The notes under the pieces are model-generated. The model was not told where the DNA came from. It was given only the letters and a program-made list of their open reading frames with translations, and made no database searches. The position numbers were made by a program, and so were the translations under genes. Of a DNA stretch of 53,181 bases, positions 12,230-23,747 are shown one piece after another; position 1 is the stretch's first letter, and each line of letters begins with the position of its first letter. The stretch is from Nephromyces sp. MM_2019 (lineage: Eukaryota; Apicomplexa; Aconoidasida; Nephromycida). The stretch is taken from NCBI GenBank assembly GCA_015657535.1, contig JADHZB010001044.1, positions 1 through 53,181 on the forward strand. Reading direction: 5' to 3'.

Positions 12230-12366
12230 GAGAATAAGATCACCAATCACCATGCTTATAAGAGCATTTACGAGGAATTTGGAAGAAAAATACCAAAAAA
12301 ATGAGACCATAACCACTTTTTCCCATGCGGTGATTGCAAATTTAGGCACGAAAAAACAAATAAGCC
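12230..12366 (-). CDS. Candidate membrane-spanning exon, unknown protein
   Basis: Minus strand: acceptor AAGTTTTCAG, 45 codons, strong donor CTC|GTAAGT. The peptide is strongly hydrophobic and aromatic (LICFFVPKFAITAWEKVV, then VSFFWYFSSKFLVNALI), consistent with one or two membrane helices. The overlapping plus-strand ORF at 12105-12467 is AT-rich and without domain features, so the minus exon is preferred. No partner exon with matching phase was identified with confidence. Confidence 0.38.
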
Positions 12367-12470
12367 CTGAAAACTTGCGGGGTAGAGATAATTTTGGAAT
12401 CATTCATAATTTATGCAGCTTCAAAAAAGGTTCTGTGCACCATGGCGGCAGTAGTCACACATATTAGAAA

Positions 12471-13297
12471 AGGGCTAACTTAGCGCAGTGGTACAATATC
12501 TAGCAAGGCTGCACAAAAAAGTGAACTTTTCGGTTCGCTGGGTGAGAACAATCAAATAATTAATGATGGAATGCAAACTACTTATGAGCAAAAGCAGAAT
12601 TTCTGAAAAGTTCATTATGAATGCATCATAAATATAACAGAAAGAGGCAAAAACATTCCCTCAAGTATCTACAAATGACGCTATTTTTTTCATTATACAC
12701 TTTCTATCATGAAAAGTATTATATGGACGTTACAAACTACAACACACCACCTTGATGTGCCATGCATGATATCGCAATGATAATCAACAAAAAAAAGGCA
12801 TTACAAGTTTTTTCTTTTAAATTTTGATATTTTGATCATTTATGTGATTGAAGATGAAAAACACCCAGAAATGATGAAAATGAACGGGTAGAAGAGGACC
12901 CTTCCAACTATTAAGGTTAAAACAAGGTAACCTGATAAAAATTTCAGCCCCCAGTACAAGCATCCTTAACATATAATATTAACTTAAATAGCCTTCAAGC
13001 AATTAATCATCGTCGAAGTAAAATAACAAAGCTCTTGGCATCCTGAACAAAATTCAGCTTAGCATAAATTAAGTCACCAAAAAATACGATTTCAAAGCAG
13101 AGAAAGATGCCCCCTCAGCCATACTCTGGATGATGAACCTATCTTTGTGCAGTATTGTAGCCTCATTGTATTTCATTCTAAGGCATAGCAACAATTATAA
13201 GCATGCCAAAGTTATGTCTTAAATAATACACCAGCTACTCAGTGTTTACATTCACTTTAAAGCAACATTCCATCAAAAGTTGAAAAACGTACAGTAT
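12471..13297. other. Region without recognised gene
   Basis: AT-rich sequence with frequent stops in all frames. A tRNA-like A-box string (TTAGCGCAGTGGTA at 12479-12492) is present but no cloverleaf can be formed. Probably the 3' flank of the small gene at 13.3 kb. Confidence 0.5.
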
Positions 13298-13675
13298 TTA
13301 GTGCAATGGATACTTCTTCTGCATCATCAATATGTTATCTTCTAAAGTTATGTTGTATGGAAACTGCGGGAAAGGCTTTGAATAAATCCTGCGCGTCTCC
13401 AACCACCTGACAAAGTTTTCAATTTCGTGAATCTCCATCATAGATACATCAATTCCATGACCAGTCAACACTTCATACATCCTCTTCCTTGGTGGATAAT
13501 CTGGGCATATCCCTCTTATATAGAGATCCCACCAAGTGTTTTGTACTCTTGGTGTAGATGAGCTGAAGCTACGCAACATGTAAGGCATAAAAAAATTTCC
13601 TGCCGGAAAGGAGAGCCTGATGCCGTGAGAGCTGTAAAAACCCAAGTCGGTTAACGATCGCCGAAGAAGATCCAT
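13298..13675 (-). CDS. Small single-exon protein with mitochondrial-type N-terminus, function unknown
   Basis: ATG at 13675-13673 to TAA at 13300-13298, 125 residues. The ORF stays open upstream only from non-ATG codons, and MDLLRRSLTDLGF is the first Met. The N-terminus is rich in Arg, Ser and Leu without early acidic clusters (LLRRSL, later MLRSFSSSTPR), as in mitochondrial presequences. The mature part has many Trp, Tyr and Pro (WWDLYIRGICPDYPPRKRMY; NFVRWLETRRIY; PFPQFPYNITLED). No cysteine pairs or membrane span are seen. The size and make-up would suit a lineage-specific subunit of a respiratory complex or mitoribosome, but this is inference; no family was recognised. Base composition is clearly more GC-rich than its flanks, supporting coding. 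Confidence 0.6.
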   Translation of the reverse strand: MDLLRRSLTDLGFYSSHGIRLSFPAGNFFMPYMLRSFSSSTPRVQNTWWDLYIRGICPDYPPRKRMYEVLTGHGIDVSMMEIHEIENFVRWLETRRIYSKPFPQFPYNITLEDNILMMQKKYPLH

Positions 13676-14066
13676 TGAAATATTATAGCAAAGTCCATAT
13701 CTCTGAATATGCAGAAAATTCAAGCGTAGAAGATTCGCCTCCCGCGCATGATACTATCTCAAGGTGTCGCAGTAACTTGTTGCTCGCTGTACAAGTGAAA
13801 AGTATTAGCTCGCTGATTTTCACTTTTAGTCCTCAGACGAAAGTATATGCGTTTTTCTCACTTCAATGAAGTTTTGAGATTCAGATTTTTTTGTATGATA
13901 CCTTCTCAAATTGTGACCCATGTTTTTATTTAGCGCATCTAAAAGAGCGAAGTGATGCCATTTCTGAAGAAAAGTATCGAGCAACTAAAAGGGATCTTTT
14001 ATACCAAGATTAACAGCCTGCTGCTACCATCCATCTCCCCCCTTTAAAGCCTTGCTAGCGAATATC

Positions 14067-14262
14067 GATGAATCCACCACAAACCAGCAGTTTTTTGTCG
14101 TTTTTAGAGTATTTTTCGCTTCCGAGATTTGCTGTTTATTCTGTAAAAGCAGAAACTATCCAGTATTGATGAATCCACCACAAGCCAACAGCTTTTTGTC
14201 TCGCTGCAGAGTGTTTTCCCCTTCTGAGATTTGCTGCTTATTCTGCAAAAACAGATATTTCC
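14067..14262 (+). repeat. Diverged tandem duplication, period 101 bp
   Basis: Two copies starting GATGAATCCACCACAA at 14067 and 14168 share blocks such as CCGAGATTTGCTG/TCTGAGATTTGCTG and TTATTCTG(T/C)AAAA. They differ at scattered positions. A short ORF reads through both (repeat SEICCLFCK), most likely by chance. Confidence 0.75.
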
Positions 14263-14285
14263 CCAAGAACTTCATGTTGAGCTAA

Positions 14286-16961
14286 CAAGAAATTTCGTCG
14301 CAATTGAGGATAGTGGGAAACCACTTTTTCAACGGGCAGCATTCGGGGTTAGTTCCAGGTGGCAGTAACGAGGACACGCCCTCTACCAGCGGTCTCGGTA
14401 CCTCGCTGGTAAACGCTTGCCTAAGTTAATCAAACATTTCTAAAACAGTGAAATTCTTACGGATTGATATGAAAACGCACAAAATAAAGCTTCCAGACTC
14501 TAGAAATGATACTTTATTTACTGAATTTACGTTAAAAATTTGATTGATTCTAATGAGCTGGTTATTACAAGCTTTTCACACATTCATGATGAGAAGCTCG
14601 GCAGTCTAGAGCCCTGCTACGCCTATAGAAATAACATAACTCGGTGAATACCCATGAACGAGTACAAACAGTGTTATCCGGTAGCATATAAATGGGCTTA
14701 CATGTACTATCAAGTACTAGCATTCAACCAAGGGCAAATTTTATTCCGATAGTTAGAGAAGGGCTGCTTAGAGCGGCTGACTCTTTTAGGAATACAAACC
14801 TCAGCTGTTGCAAGCTTTTAGCGGCGTCGCAATATATAGAGCTGGATAAGTATCTTAGTCATAATATTAAAACTTGAGGGTTTCGTTATAATCTAGAGGA
14901 TATCTGCAATTTCAAACCACATCCCCTCATGATTTGAAAAGATTAGTTCTTTTTGAAATGCTATGCTTTGCTTTATTACGGATTTTCCGCATGTGTCGAC
15001 CCATCGCATACGTGCATTTCACGTTTCCTGAAAAAAGGTGGGCTACTAATTTTTGAGAAATTCCGGATTGGTTTGACGGATGATAAATTTTTCGTGGCTT
15101 CACTCATCTCCAGCATGTCTTCTTAAATACAAGTCTAAACTTCGTGATGAAGTTGAAACAAAGCACTTTGCTGGAATGCATACAGAGATATGCGTTGGAA
15201 AAAATGCCAACGTAGCGAAACTCTGATAATTTTGGTGATTCCACTTTAAAAAACTCCTTTTTAAAAGGAGAGATTTACTGCATATTTATGAATTTAGCAT
15301 TTTTTTCAAGAACTCTATTTCATCAGAGAAGCAAATAGAGAGTTTTTATTCAAACTGCTAAACTACAATAATTTCGTAGACATTTGCTGCGATAATATTT
15401 CAAGTAAAAAGAATAGAATTTTTTTTTGTGCTCGAATCTGCCTTTCTACTAATGCCAGTTTAATAAAGCACTATACCCATAGCTCTCTTAGAATAACTAA
15501 AGCTGTGAGCGAAATGATAAGACTATAATCAAGGTGTTTTTAGCGGTGTCAATCATATATAGGAAAAAATTGTATGCAAAACCTTGCAAAATCTCTGCTT
15601 CTTTTAATAAAATATCAGCTACTTTAGGAGTACCTCTTCTTAAAAGCTAATTTCATAGCATTGCTTTTTTTTCACATTTCAGAGGTTGTTCAATCGGTTT
15701 TTTAGCAAGCGGGAAAAAGGCTGGGGTAAGTCTTTGATACAACTGGAAGTAATAAGCGGGAGAAGGGGCTTTTTTTTGTCAAATCGTTAAAGTAAATACT
15801 GAATGCAATAATTGCTGTGATTAAATTGGCAGGTGGAGCAAAAATTTTTGTAAAAAGCTTATTTGTGAGTTGTAGAAACTATTCAATATATTTTCTACGA
15901 AAAAACCTTCATGAGACTAAAAGTATGCTTTTTTTACTTCTAGTAACTGCGCTACTAGCTCCACTACGAAGTAAAAAAAAGGAGGATTTTAGCCGCACCT
16001 CTCTACATCATTGTGGCAAGATTTTAGAGCAAAATTGTATCCAGTATGCATACTATAACCGCACCTCTCAACATCAGTATGGCAAGGTTTTAAAGCCTCG
16101 CATAATTCTCTCGGTAGCTGTTTTTTCAGCGAATTTTTTTTCCGCCAGATATTTCTCCTTAGACAAGTACACAGAGTTTCTAAAAAGCTTTTTCAAGTTT
16201 CACCGGCAATAATTACTCTTAGATTGCGCATATACGATCAAGCACAGGCATCATACCAAAATGTCTTTTTTTATAATGAACCCCAAAACCAAGTAATTTA
16301 GAAACTACATGTCTATAGCAAGAAGATACCTATTCATATATAAAAATATGATAGGCTAAGCTTCAATAGCTTTATTAAAGAATCCCTGGGACTCCATGCT
16401 ATATGTATCAAACGAAAAATAAGCTCTTTTGATAATTTTGTATTTAGCGGCAGGCTCCTGGGTCAGTATCTCACCCAACTAGCCCTTTGACTAGCTTAGC
16501 AGTTGAAGTCCTTTGGTTTTGAGCTACTGTTTTTTTGTACGGAGTGATCGCGACCCAGTTTATGTGACGCACACCATAAATCGCGAGACCAGTAGCACCT
16601 CAAATTCGGGCTCAAAAAAATGTAATTTTTTTCCTTCCATTGCTGTACTTTTTTTTGCTTCAATTATTGTACTTTTTACCTTCAATTGTTGCACTTTTTA
16701 CCTTCAATTGCTGTACTTTTTCCGCTCTCTCTTCTGCTCTTCGCTGCCCATAGAATGCTTTTCAACCCGGTACTTGGTGTGTAACTTGTGAAAAAGAATC
16801 ATATTCTCTTAAAGGCAGCTGAGAGGAACTAATATATATGTATACCTCTTTTTTTCGAACGATAGAGTCTGATTATATTAAGGCCTTCCTGTGCGCTGGT
16901 ACCAAGAAGTTTTTCATCGGTAATTAGTATTTAGTATCGCCACTTGTTGAAAGCCGACAGC
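14286..16961. other. Long region without a confident gene
   Basis: Mostly AT-rich with stops in all frames. One exon-like piece on the plus strand runs from an ACATTTCAG acceptor to a GTAAGT donor (15683-15725, RLFNRFFSKREKGWG). A second starts after GGCAG at about 15833 and ends before GTGAGT near 15865; the phases match. No larger gene could be built around them. The ORF at 15817-16212 contains a short internal repeat (about 16001-16092) and starts from a non-ATG codon; it is not called. Confidence 0.4.
16634..16722 (+). repeat. 22-bp tandem repeat
   Basis: Three to four copies of CTTCAATTGTTGCACTTTTTAC-like 22-bp units with small changes, upstream of the ITPA start codon. Confidence 0.7.
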
Positions 16962-19900
16962 ATGGATACTAAATTTCTTCTCTGCACTGGGAACAAAAGC
17001 AAAATTAAGGAAGTACGGGCGATATTGGGAGAAACTTATCCCATAGAGACTGTTGACCTTGATTGTAAGTTGAAACAGCATGCGAGTTGCTTCTATTCTG
17101 GAAATAAACTTTAAAATGTGGTAGATGGCGTGGAAATACTTTTGCTATTGGCTGTTCTGTGAGAAGATAATGAACTTGCAAGCGCCTTCATAAATAATTA
17201 CAATGGCCTACAGCATTTGCTCCTAAATGGCATAGCTAGTCCCTCGTTTGTATTTTTATGGACAGTCATATCACTCAGTTTGCTGCAATTTTTAGTACTT
17301 TTCTTTTGACTCGTTTCTACGGACTCCTCCATCGGTTGCCAAAAGGTTATCACGGTTATGCTGCTTTAGCGGTGGGGACCAGGAGGCCTTCTTAGTGACA
17401 AAGATGCACTTTCTTAATGTTGAAATTAGCGGTATTTGATATCACAATCATTGATTCATATATTAAATATATCAAAATATACTTTTTTTTTTAAATTAGT
17501 ACTATTTTGATAGGAAAATTATTGATACGCAGATTATATGTAAAAATATATGCTGGTTGTCTTTGATGTTGCTTAATTTAGAATTATTATTATGAAATCG
17601 GTCAAATTAAGTCCGACTTAATGGTTACAACCATCCTCCCAATGGAATTTCATGATATTCTTGCTTGCATTGGATTTTTTTAATCTTTTTAAGTTATTTA
17701 TGGTAAATTGGAAATTCGGGCATCAAAAACTTCATTGATATAATATCACTCTGTTAAGAATGAAATCTAGTGCTTTAAGTTATATGTGCACGGAGTAAAT
17801 TGCTAGAAATTTTTTTTCCGTAGTACCAGAGATACAGGGAGACTCAGAGCAGGTGGCAAGTGCTAAATGCAAATCTGCATACCAGATCTTCAATCGGCCA
17901 GTTATTGTGGAGGACACCGCATTATCTTTTAATGCCATGAATGGTTTACCCGGCGTATATGTGTAAGCTCGTATCTGCTATTCCTCACTTTACACACACT
18001 ATCCTTCTCCCGGAAAACCCCCTTACTTCTCCGATATATCTTTTGAGCAAACTGCGCTCGTAATTTCTTGTAAAAGATATACTTAAATCTATTATTTTTT
18101 CCTTCTATCCGCCTGATTTTTGTTAAAATACCACTGTTTTTCAATAAAGCTTTTGATGATAGGATGCTAAAGCGTGGAAGCAGGAGCTGATACCGACTGT
18201 GTGGTATATGACAAACTCATATGCTTTCTACTGTAATATTATGCAATCCAAAAAGCCAATGATGATTTTTTTCTAGGGTTAATAGTCTTTTTTGCTTATC
18301 TTTTCGTTCGCAGAAAATGGTTTGTTAAGAAAATAGGACCTGATGGACTTTATAAGATGCTAGGAAATTTTGAGGTAACACGTTGTTTTCAGCTTCTATA
18401 TAATTGATAGAAGCTACTAAATTTTGAGCTTTCATGTTCTTTCCAGGAGTAAATAGCTTTTCTTGGTTTTCCGAAGAAATTCTGCGATTTAGCAGGATTT
18501 TTATCGATTTTAAATAAACGTGGCGAGAGCATGTACATTTGAACTAGTTCGTATATTGTGACTAAAATTGCTTTGGAAGCTTTTTCTCTGCATGAATTTG
18601 AAATTCTTGAGGAGAATTCTTGGATGGTGTGTGCTTGTCCTACTCTTTCAGAGGGTTCTTCATGTTGTGTGCAAAAATATTTTGCTGGACTGATTGAATG
18701 TGTACAGCATGTTACTAGTGTTAGTGTGAGTTCGGTGTTGCTGCTCTCAGCTAATGCTTTTTCTGACTCGCTAGCTTTTTGCTAGGCTTGGGTTTAGGGT
18801 TTGGGGTTTCTGGTTTGTGGTTTAGGGTTTGGGGTTTAGTTTTTTTTTTTTTTTGGCATCAATTGAGAGGAATTTTATTGTTTTTTGGTATTCCCCAAAT
18901 ATGCCTGATTTAACTTACTCCTCGTAGTGATTGCGATAATTTTTCCCCTCATGACACAGCGTTAAATTCTATAAAACTTTTAGGCTTTTTTGCTTGCTCT
19001 TTCGCTCACTGATACCTTCATTACATACTCGGCCCCCCACATTTCCCCTTTTTTTTTCAGGATAAATCTGCTCGGGCGGTGTGCATTTTTGCTTATTTTG
19101 ATGGCATAGGGGAGCCCTTGCTGTTCTCTGGGGTTGCCCATGTAAGCTTCTAGCTCAGCTTATATAGTCTTCGTCCTGAAATTTTTTTTCAAAAGTATCT
19201 CTACGAGCTTGAAGTTTGCAGCTGTAGCATATATTATAGCTTTCTCTATTTTTGCTTGATTTTTGAGTATTTTTTTACCTTAGAGCGGTTGAGTTTACCC
19301 CCCTCTGATTATAATGTATAAAATTCCTTTTTTGAATTAAAATCTTCACCAACTCTTGCTCTACCCTCAAATACCTAATTTTTTGGAAAAGTCCTAGTAA
19401 TTTTGAAACCACCAAGCTTAAGTGTAAACCTTTTCTATTTTCAATACATTATAGTTTAATGAAAATGAATTTGTATAGGCTCTGCTGCTTTTATAATTAC
19501 AGAAAACGATAATTTCCCGCTAATTTGAAACTGCAATTACTCTGGGTGATGTAGATTTTTTTGAAATATATCTTTTGATCAATTTCTTTTAATTTGCTAT
19601 TTTGTTCTTTTCTTTTTTGGAAAGGATGAAATTTATTGACTTAAAGTTGTGATAGAAAGCGTGCTGATTACATCTGAACCAATGCGACAAGGAGAAATTT
19701 TCATCAGAGTTTTTTTTTTCGCTGAGGAAAGTTACTGGCTTGAAGGACTGCTATGTAATCTTCAAAAGAGGAAGCTAGCGGTTTATAATCTTTGAATCTT
19801 TGTTCTATCGTTAATGTGTTTTGTGAATTGCAAGATTTTTGTTTTTGTCAAAAAATCGCAATGTTATACATGTTTGTGGAATGCAATATCACTATTCTAT

Positions 19901-21583
19901 AAAATCTCCTCTTTCCCCTACTAAATATTGCTATTCTCTACTGTTCTATGATTCAAAATTCTAGTATGCTAGCTTCTGTAGTTATTAAGAGGGGCACCAG
20001 TTATTTGGCGGTAAATAGGGCTCACTGCAAAAATCACAGGAAATGTTTTTATCCTTTCATATTTCCCTTAAGAGAAATGCTGATGTTGCAATAGTCTTCT
20101 GCTGCGGTTTATAGGGCAAGATTGTTAAACCTGCTGGATCACGTGAATTTGGATGGTTGGGTGTATAATACAGTATATATAAAAGGAGCGCGATTTATTT
20201 TTTTAGCTGCTGATATTGCCTCTTGGTTTGCATACTTTTTAATTATCTAAAAAGAAATCAACGCTTGGTTTCTTACTGGTTAATGAGGTTTTTTCATGCA
20301 TTTTCTGCAGCTTTTTGAAGAAAGTTTCTTCTTGTATTACATATATATCCTGACTGTTTGAGAGATGTTGTTTGCCAGTTTAAGTTCTCTTTGAGTAATT
20401 TTTTGATATTTTATTTATAATATCAAAGGCTTGGGTTTTTCAAAGAAAGTTCAGAATGTGAATTGCAGCATAACGAGAAAATGCTGTGAATTCACAGACT
20501 TTTCTTGGAAACTCTCTGCTGAACTATTCTTAAAGTTTTGTCGTTTTTTCCGGTTGTAGTTTTTGAGCTTAAATGCAGTAAATACTCGGATGCTTTGAAC
20601 AGATTCTTTTTTCATCAAGTGGCTGTGGAACAACAGGTCGATATGTAGTAAAACATACCTTTTTTGTGATGTGCTGCATGAAAAGACTTTTTCATACCTG
20701 ATTTTGTTATGTCTGTTTTTTTGCCACGCTAATTGAATCTAAAAAGTGGACGCAAAGAAAGATATTAGGGCCAAAAAGTGGACATACACAAATTCGGGCC
20801 AAGCGCTACACCCACACAAATTAGAGCCAAGCACTAAGCACAAGGATTTTTTTGTCTAGGCTGACTAAAGAGCTGCATAAGCACCTCTTCAGTGTGGCAT
20901 CTCGCTTCATGCAGTCGGCTGAATTTGCAAGCTGTTCATATCTGAAAGATAGCTGCTGGCAGTTAATTGCTATAACTACTTAATTTTTCAGGGACCCTAT
21001 ATTTTTACCAGATGGATATGATAAGACGTACGGTCAAATGGATTTGGCTACTAAGAATAGAATTTCTCATCGGACTTTGGCTTTGAAGAAGCTAAAGGTG
21101 CAATGCGTTCGCCATTAGTTTGCTGTCTCTGAGATTTGCTCGTGACTATATGAGGGAATTGATGAAAACAGCTCTTTTCAGCGAAATAATATACTAACAC
21201 GATTATTTGTTTTGTAGCATCACAAGTGTTATTAAGAAATGAAAAAGAATGGCAAAAGAGATATTTTATTTGATATTTCTAGAAAAAATGTGATTTCATT
21301 CAAAAAACGTAAACATTCGCGATTCTTTCAGTCTATGTGTTTGATATTTCAATATTTTTTGAGAAGCTGCTATGGTGAAACTTGCTTTTGAGTAAGATGA
21401 TGGGAACCACTCTTTGGACCAGATTTGCTCTTATTTTTTCCTAGATTCATGTCTTTTTTTTTCCTAGATTCATGTCTTTATTTTAAGTTGCGAAAGTTGT
21501 TTAGGGTTTGGAAATAATCGAATTTTTTTTGCGTTGCTTTTCAGGAATTTTTGGATAACAGGGCTCAGGATGGGCGGCAGTAG
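16962..21583 (+). CDS. ITPA: Inosine/xanthosine triphosphate pyrophosphatase (ITPA/HAM1), complete
   Basis: Seven exons: 16962-17064, 17824-17962, 18314-18374, 19061-19141, 20115-20155, 20992-21097 and 21545-21583. They encode 189 residues, close to the roughly 194 of human ITPA. The enzyme hydrolyses ITP, dITP and XTP to monophosphate plus pyrophosphate, keeping deaminated purines out of nucleic acid. Diagnostic blocks in order: LLCTGNKSKIKEV (N-terminal substrate loop), LPEIQGDSEQVASAKC, PVIVEDTALSFNAMNGLPG (catalytic VEDT block), YVKWFVKKIGPDGLYKML, PAGSREFGWDPIFLPDGY (FGWDP-F-P-GY) and KNRISHRTLALKKL (SHR base-recognition motif). All introns are GT-AG with matching phases; the split Trp codon TG|G between exons 5 and 6 restores FGWDP. 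The start is the first ATG before the conserved strand. The long intron 3 carries a telomere-like tract. Confidence 0.95.
18793..18839 (+). repeat. Telomere-like heptamer tract inside ITPA intron 3
   Basis: Six full heptamers in unbroken 7-nt register (TTTAGGG, TTTGGGG, TTTCTGG, TTTGTGG, TTTAGGG, TTTGGGG) and a partial TTTAG, followed by a T run. TTTAGGG is the usual telomere unit of several apicomplexans and other alveolates. Confidence 0.8.
20735..20842 (+). repeat. Degenerate short repeats in ITPA intron 5
   Basis: AAAAAGTGGAC occurs twice, and three related segments share (A/G)(A/G)GCCAA(A/G)-type cores with ACACAAATT between them. Weak, imperfect repeat of unknown origin. Confidence 0.5.
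21434..21480 (+). repeat. Short direct repeat in ITPA intron 6
   Basis: TTTCCTAGATTCATGTCTTT occurs twice in tandem, separated by T-rich sequence. Confidence 0.65.
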
Positions 21584-22406
21584 GGGGTGTAACTGAGGGG
21601 TTTTCAGTCTTAAATGCCACTTCTTTACTCTCCAAGTTTACGTATTATCAAATAATCTGAGATATTTACTAGTGTTTTCGCCAAAATCTTTCATATTGTT
21701 CTTTGAAAAGAATTGATGTTTTTTCATGTCATCATCGAAGTTGAATACGCTTTAAAATACTTTTTGGCATGAAAAATTATTCTGCGCACTGCCGGACGTG
21801 GATAATATATACTAGTAATCTTTAGCGTAGCTCTGGATAATTGAATTCTCCTGGATTTAAAATGATTACTTCCTCTCTGGTTTTTTTCCTGAGTTTGTTG
21901 CCTTTTAAACAATGTTCTGCATTTTTTGATATTTCTGTCTTTAAATGAAATATGATCTTTGTTTGAATGAACTTGTTCTTACTAGGATAAAATTGTTTGA
22001 AACTGATATGAGGGGAGGTGGTTTTCATGGCGCATCAGGAGTAAGGCTTTTGAAATCGTGTGTGGAGGGGTGTGTGTGAGAACGGCTGACTTTTGGATAT
22101 CTTATTTGAAAGAGGATATCGTAATAACTATGTGTACAGCTAGAGCTGACCCTAACTTGTTGATTTCAAGACTTGCAGGTGATATAGTACAAAGCTTTGC
22201 AAACACATGTAAATATATCTCGCATTTCTCATTTATCATTTTTGATCGATATGAACTCAGTATCAATAAGGGACATTTTGAACGAACATCAATTTTTCAT
22301 ATACGTACTTTTTTACCCCATATATATATAAGGCATGTTTAGGGATTATTGCCGATATTTTTAATGGCTCTCGGATATTTGGTAAAACCTTTGAGTATTC
22401 TGATAT
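21584..22406. other. Region without recognised gene
   Basis: 3' flank of ITPA. T-rich and TG-rich sequence with ORFs under 100 codons on both strands; none shows a family motif or convincing splice signals. Confidence 0.5.
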
Positions 22407-22570
22407 AGGCTAACCCGCTTCAAGAAGCAGATTCTAAAGTAACCAGCTATTCTAATATAAGCTAACCAGCTTCAAGAAGTAGATTCTAGTTAGGCTAACC
22501 CGCTTCAAGAAGCAGATTCTAAAGTAACCAGCTATTCTAATATAAGCTAACCAGCTTCAAGAAGTAGATT
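22407..22570 (+). repeat. Perfect 79-bp direct repeat, period 85 bp
   Basis: Segments 22407-22485 and 22492-22570 appear identical, separated by CTAGTT. Each contains two related half-units built on GCTAACC(A/C)GCTTCAAGAAG, so the array shows two levels of duplication. Confidence 0.9.
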
Positions 22571-23440
22571 ATAGTGTAGTCAGTGGGAAATAACGTGTTT
22601 GGTGCATACTCTTACTATGAGGTTACAATCATGTCATATTTCTCTCTGCACTCCTTTTGTTTCATATTCTTTTATGTTTTTTTTGGAGTAACAAAGTTTA
22701 CTGGAGACTGAAATGGGGAAAAGTAGTAGCATATGGATTTATTATAACTCTAAATTACCTGAAATCTTTGGGAGTACGATTCAAACTAGCTGGTGTAGAT
22801 TTTGACGTCAATCTGTATTCTGAGGTTCTCTATTTCGAAAGAAAGGTTTTTTCTAAAAAGCTAGATAAATTGTAATTGTACGGCTTCCATATAAAATGAG
22901 TAGCGATGCGCATCTATAAGCAGGAAGTCCTTTGATTTTTTCCGTATCACGTAGGAGGCTCGTATCCACACCGTACTGGGTGATTCTGAATCCGGCGTTG
23001 ATAGCCGTAATTTTGCTCTAGTGATACTGTTGGTTTGTCGATTTTTTCGTCGGATCTTCCTTACCTTAGCTATGCATTTCGATGTGGATTGCGCTTACGC
23101 AAGAGCAGTTATTTTTAGGAGCATTTTTGAAGAATCCAGTAGCATAGCTTACTATAGACGATAAATCATGGCCCAGGGGACTATCAGTGGAGTGGATTCT
23201 CCTAAAATTATCTGTTTTTTATCAAGGATAAGAAGCTTTTTGCTTCGCATGAATATAATGTGGTATTTTTTAATTTCTAGCGGCACTAATCATATGCGAG
23301 AGCATGAGATTCTTCTCTAAACTTGCCAATATCAGCTATTTTCTAAACTGGGATGCAAAAAGTATACGCGTCAGTTAATTCGATTGAAATATCAAAACAT
23401 CCCGAAATTACTGATGTACCTTCTCCATCTAATCTTTGAC
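22571..23440. other. Region without recognised gene
   Basis: An ORF at 22657-22875 (+) has a plausible amino-acid make-up (LKSLGVRFKLAGVDFDVNLY) but no motif or good splice sites. Nothing else was seen. Confidence 0.4.
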
Positions 23441-23454
23441 GAATTACCACATCC

Positions 23455-23593
23455 TCAGGAAAATCTCCGCAACACTTTTTACGACGACCCTGTTGCTCCC
23501 TCCAAGAGAAGCTCGTCTAGTAGTGGACTCACCGGCTTCTTTCATGAATGCAACGCAGGCAGCCATAAGCTTTTCATGCTTTGTTTAAGATGA
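23455..23593 (-). CDS. Candidate exon, unknown protein
   Basis: Open minus-strand stretch reading KHEKLMAACVAFMKEAGEST, then RRASLGGSNRVVVKSVAEIF, and running into a GTAATT donor. The GC-richer, helical and basic sequence is more protein-like than the overlapping plus-strand ORF (23384-23593). The 5' boundary is uncertain. No family recognised. Confidence 0.3.
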
Positions 23594-23747
23594 ACCTACC
23601 TTCCACTTCGTAGCTCCCATTTTTCGTCACCTGCTTATGGCTTGAGTCGGTACAATATCGAGGGAATTGAATAGATGGTCTAGGTAACATGGAATTTAGC
23701 AAGCGGAAAATTGTAACTTAAAGATTAATAGTCAGTATACTTAGTTA

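Noticed and set aside
12477..12548. tRNA gene, from the A-box-like TTAGCGCAGTGGTA and a downstream GGTTCG
   Set aside because: The D-stem partner is CAAT instead of GCGC, the T-arm does not pair, and no acceptor stem can be formed.
15817..16212. 131-codon plus-strand ORF
   Set aside because: Starts at a non-ATG codon, AT-rich, contains a small internal repeat, and has no motif or splice support.
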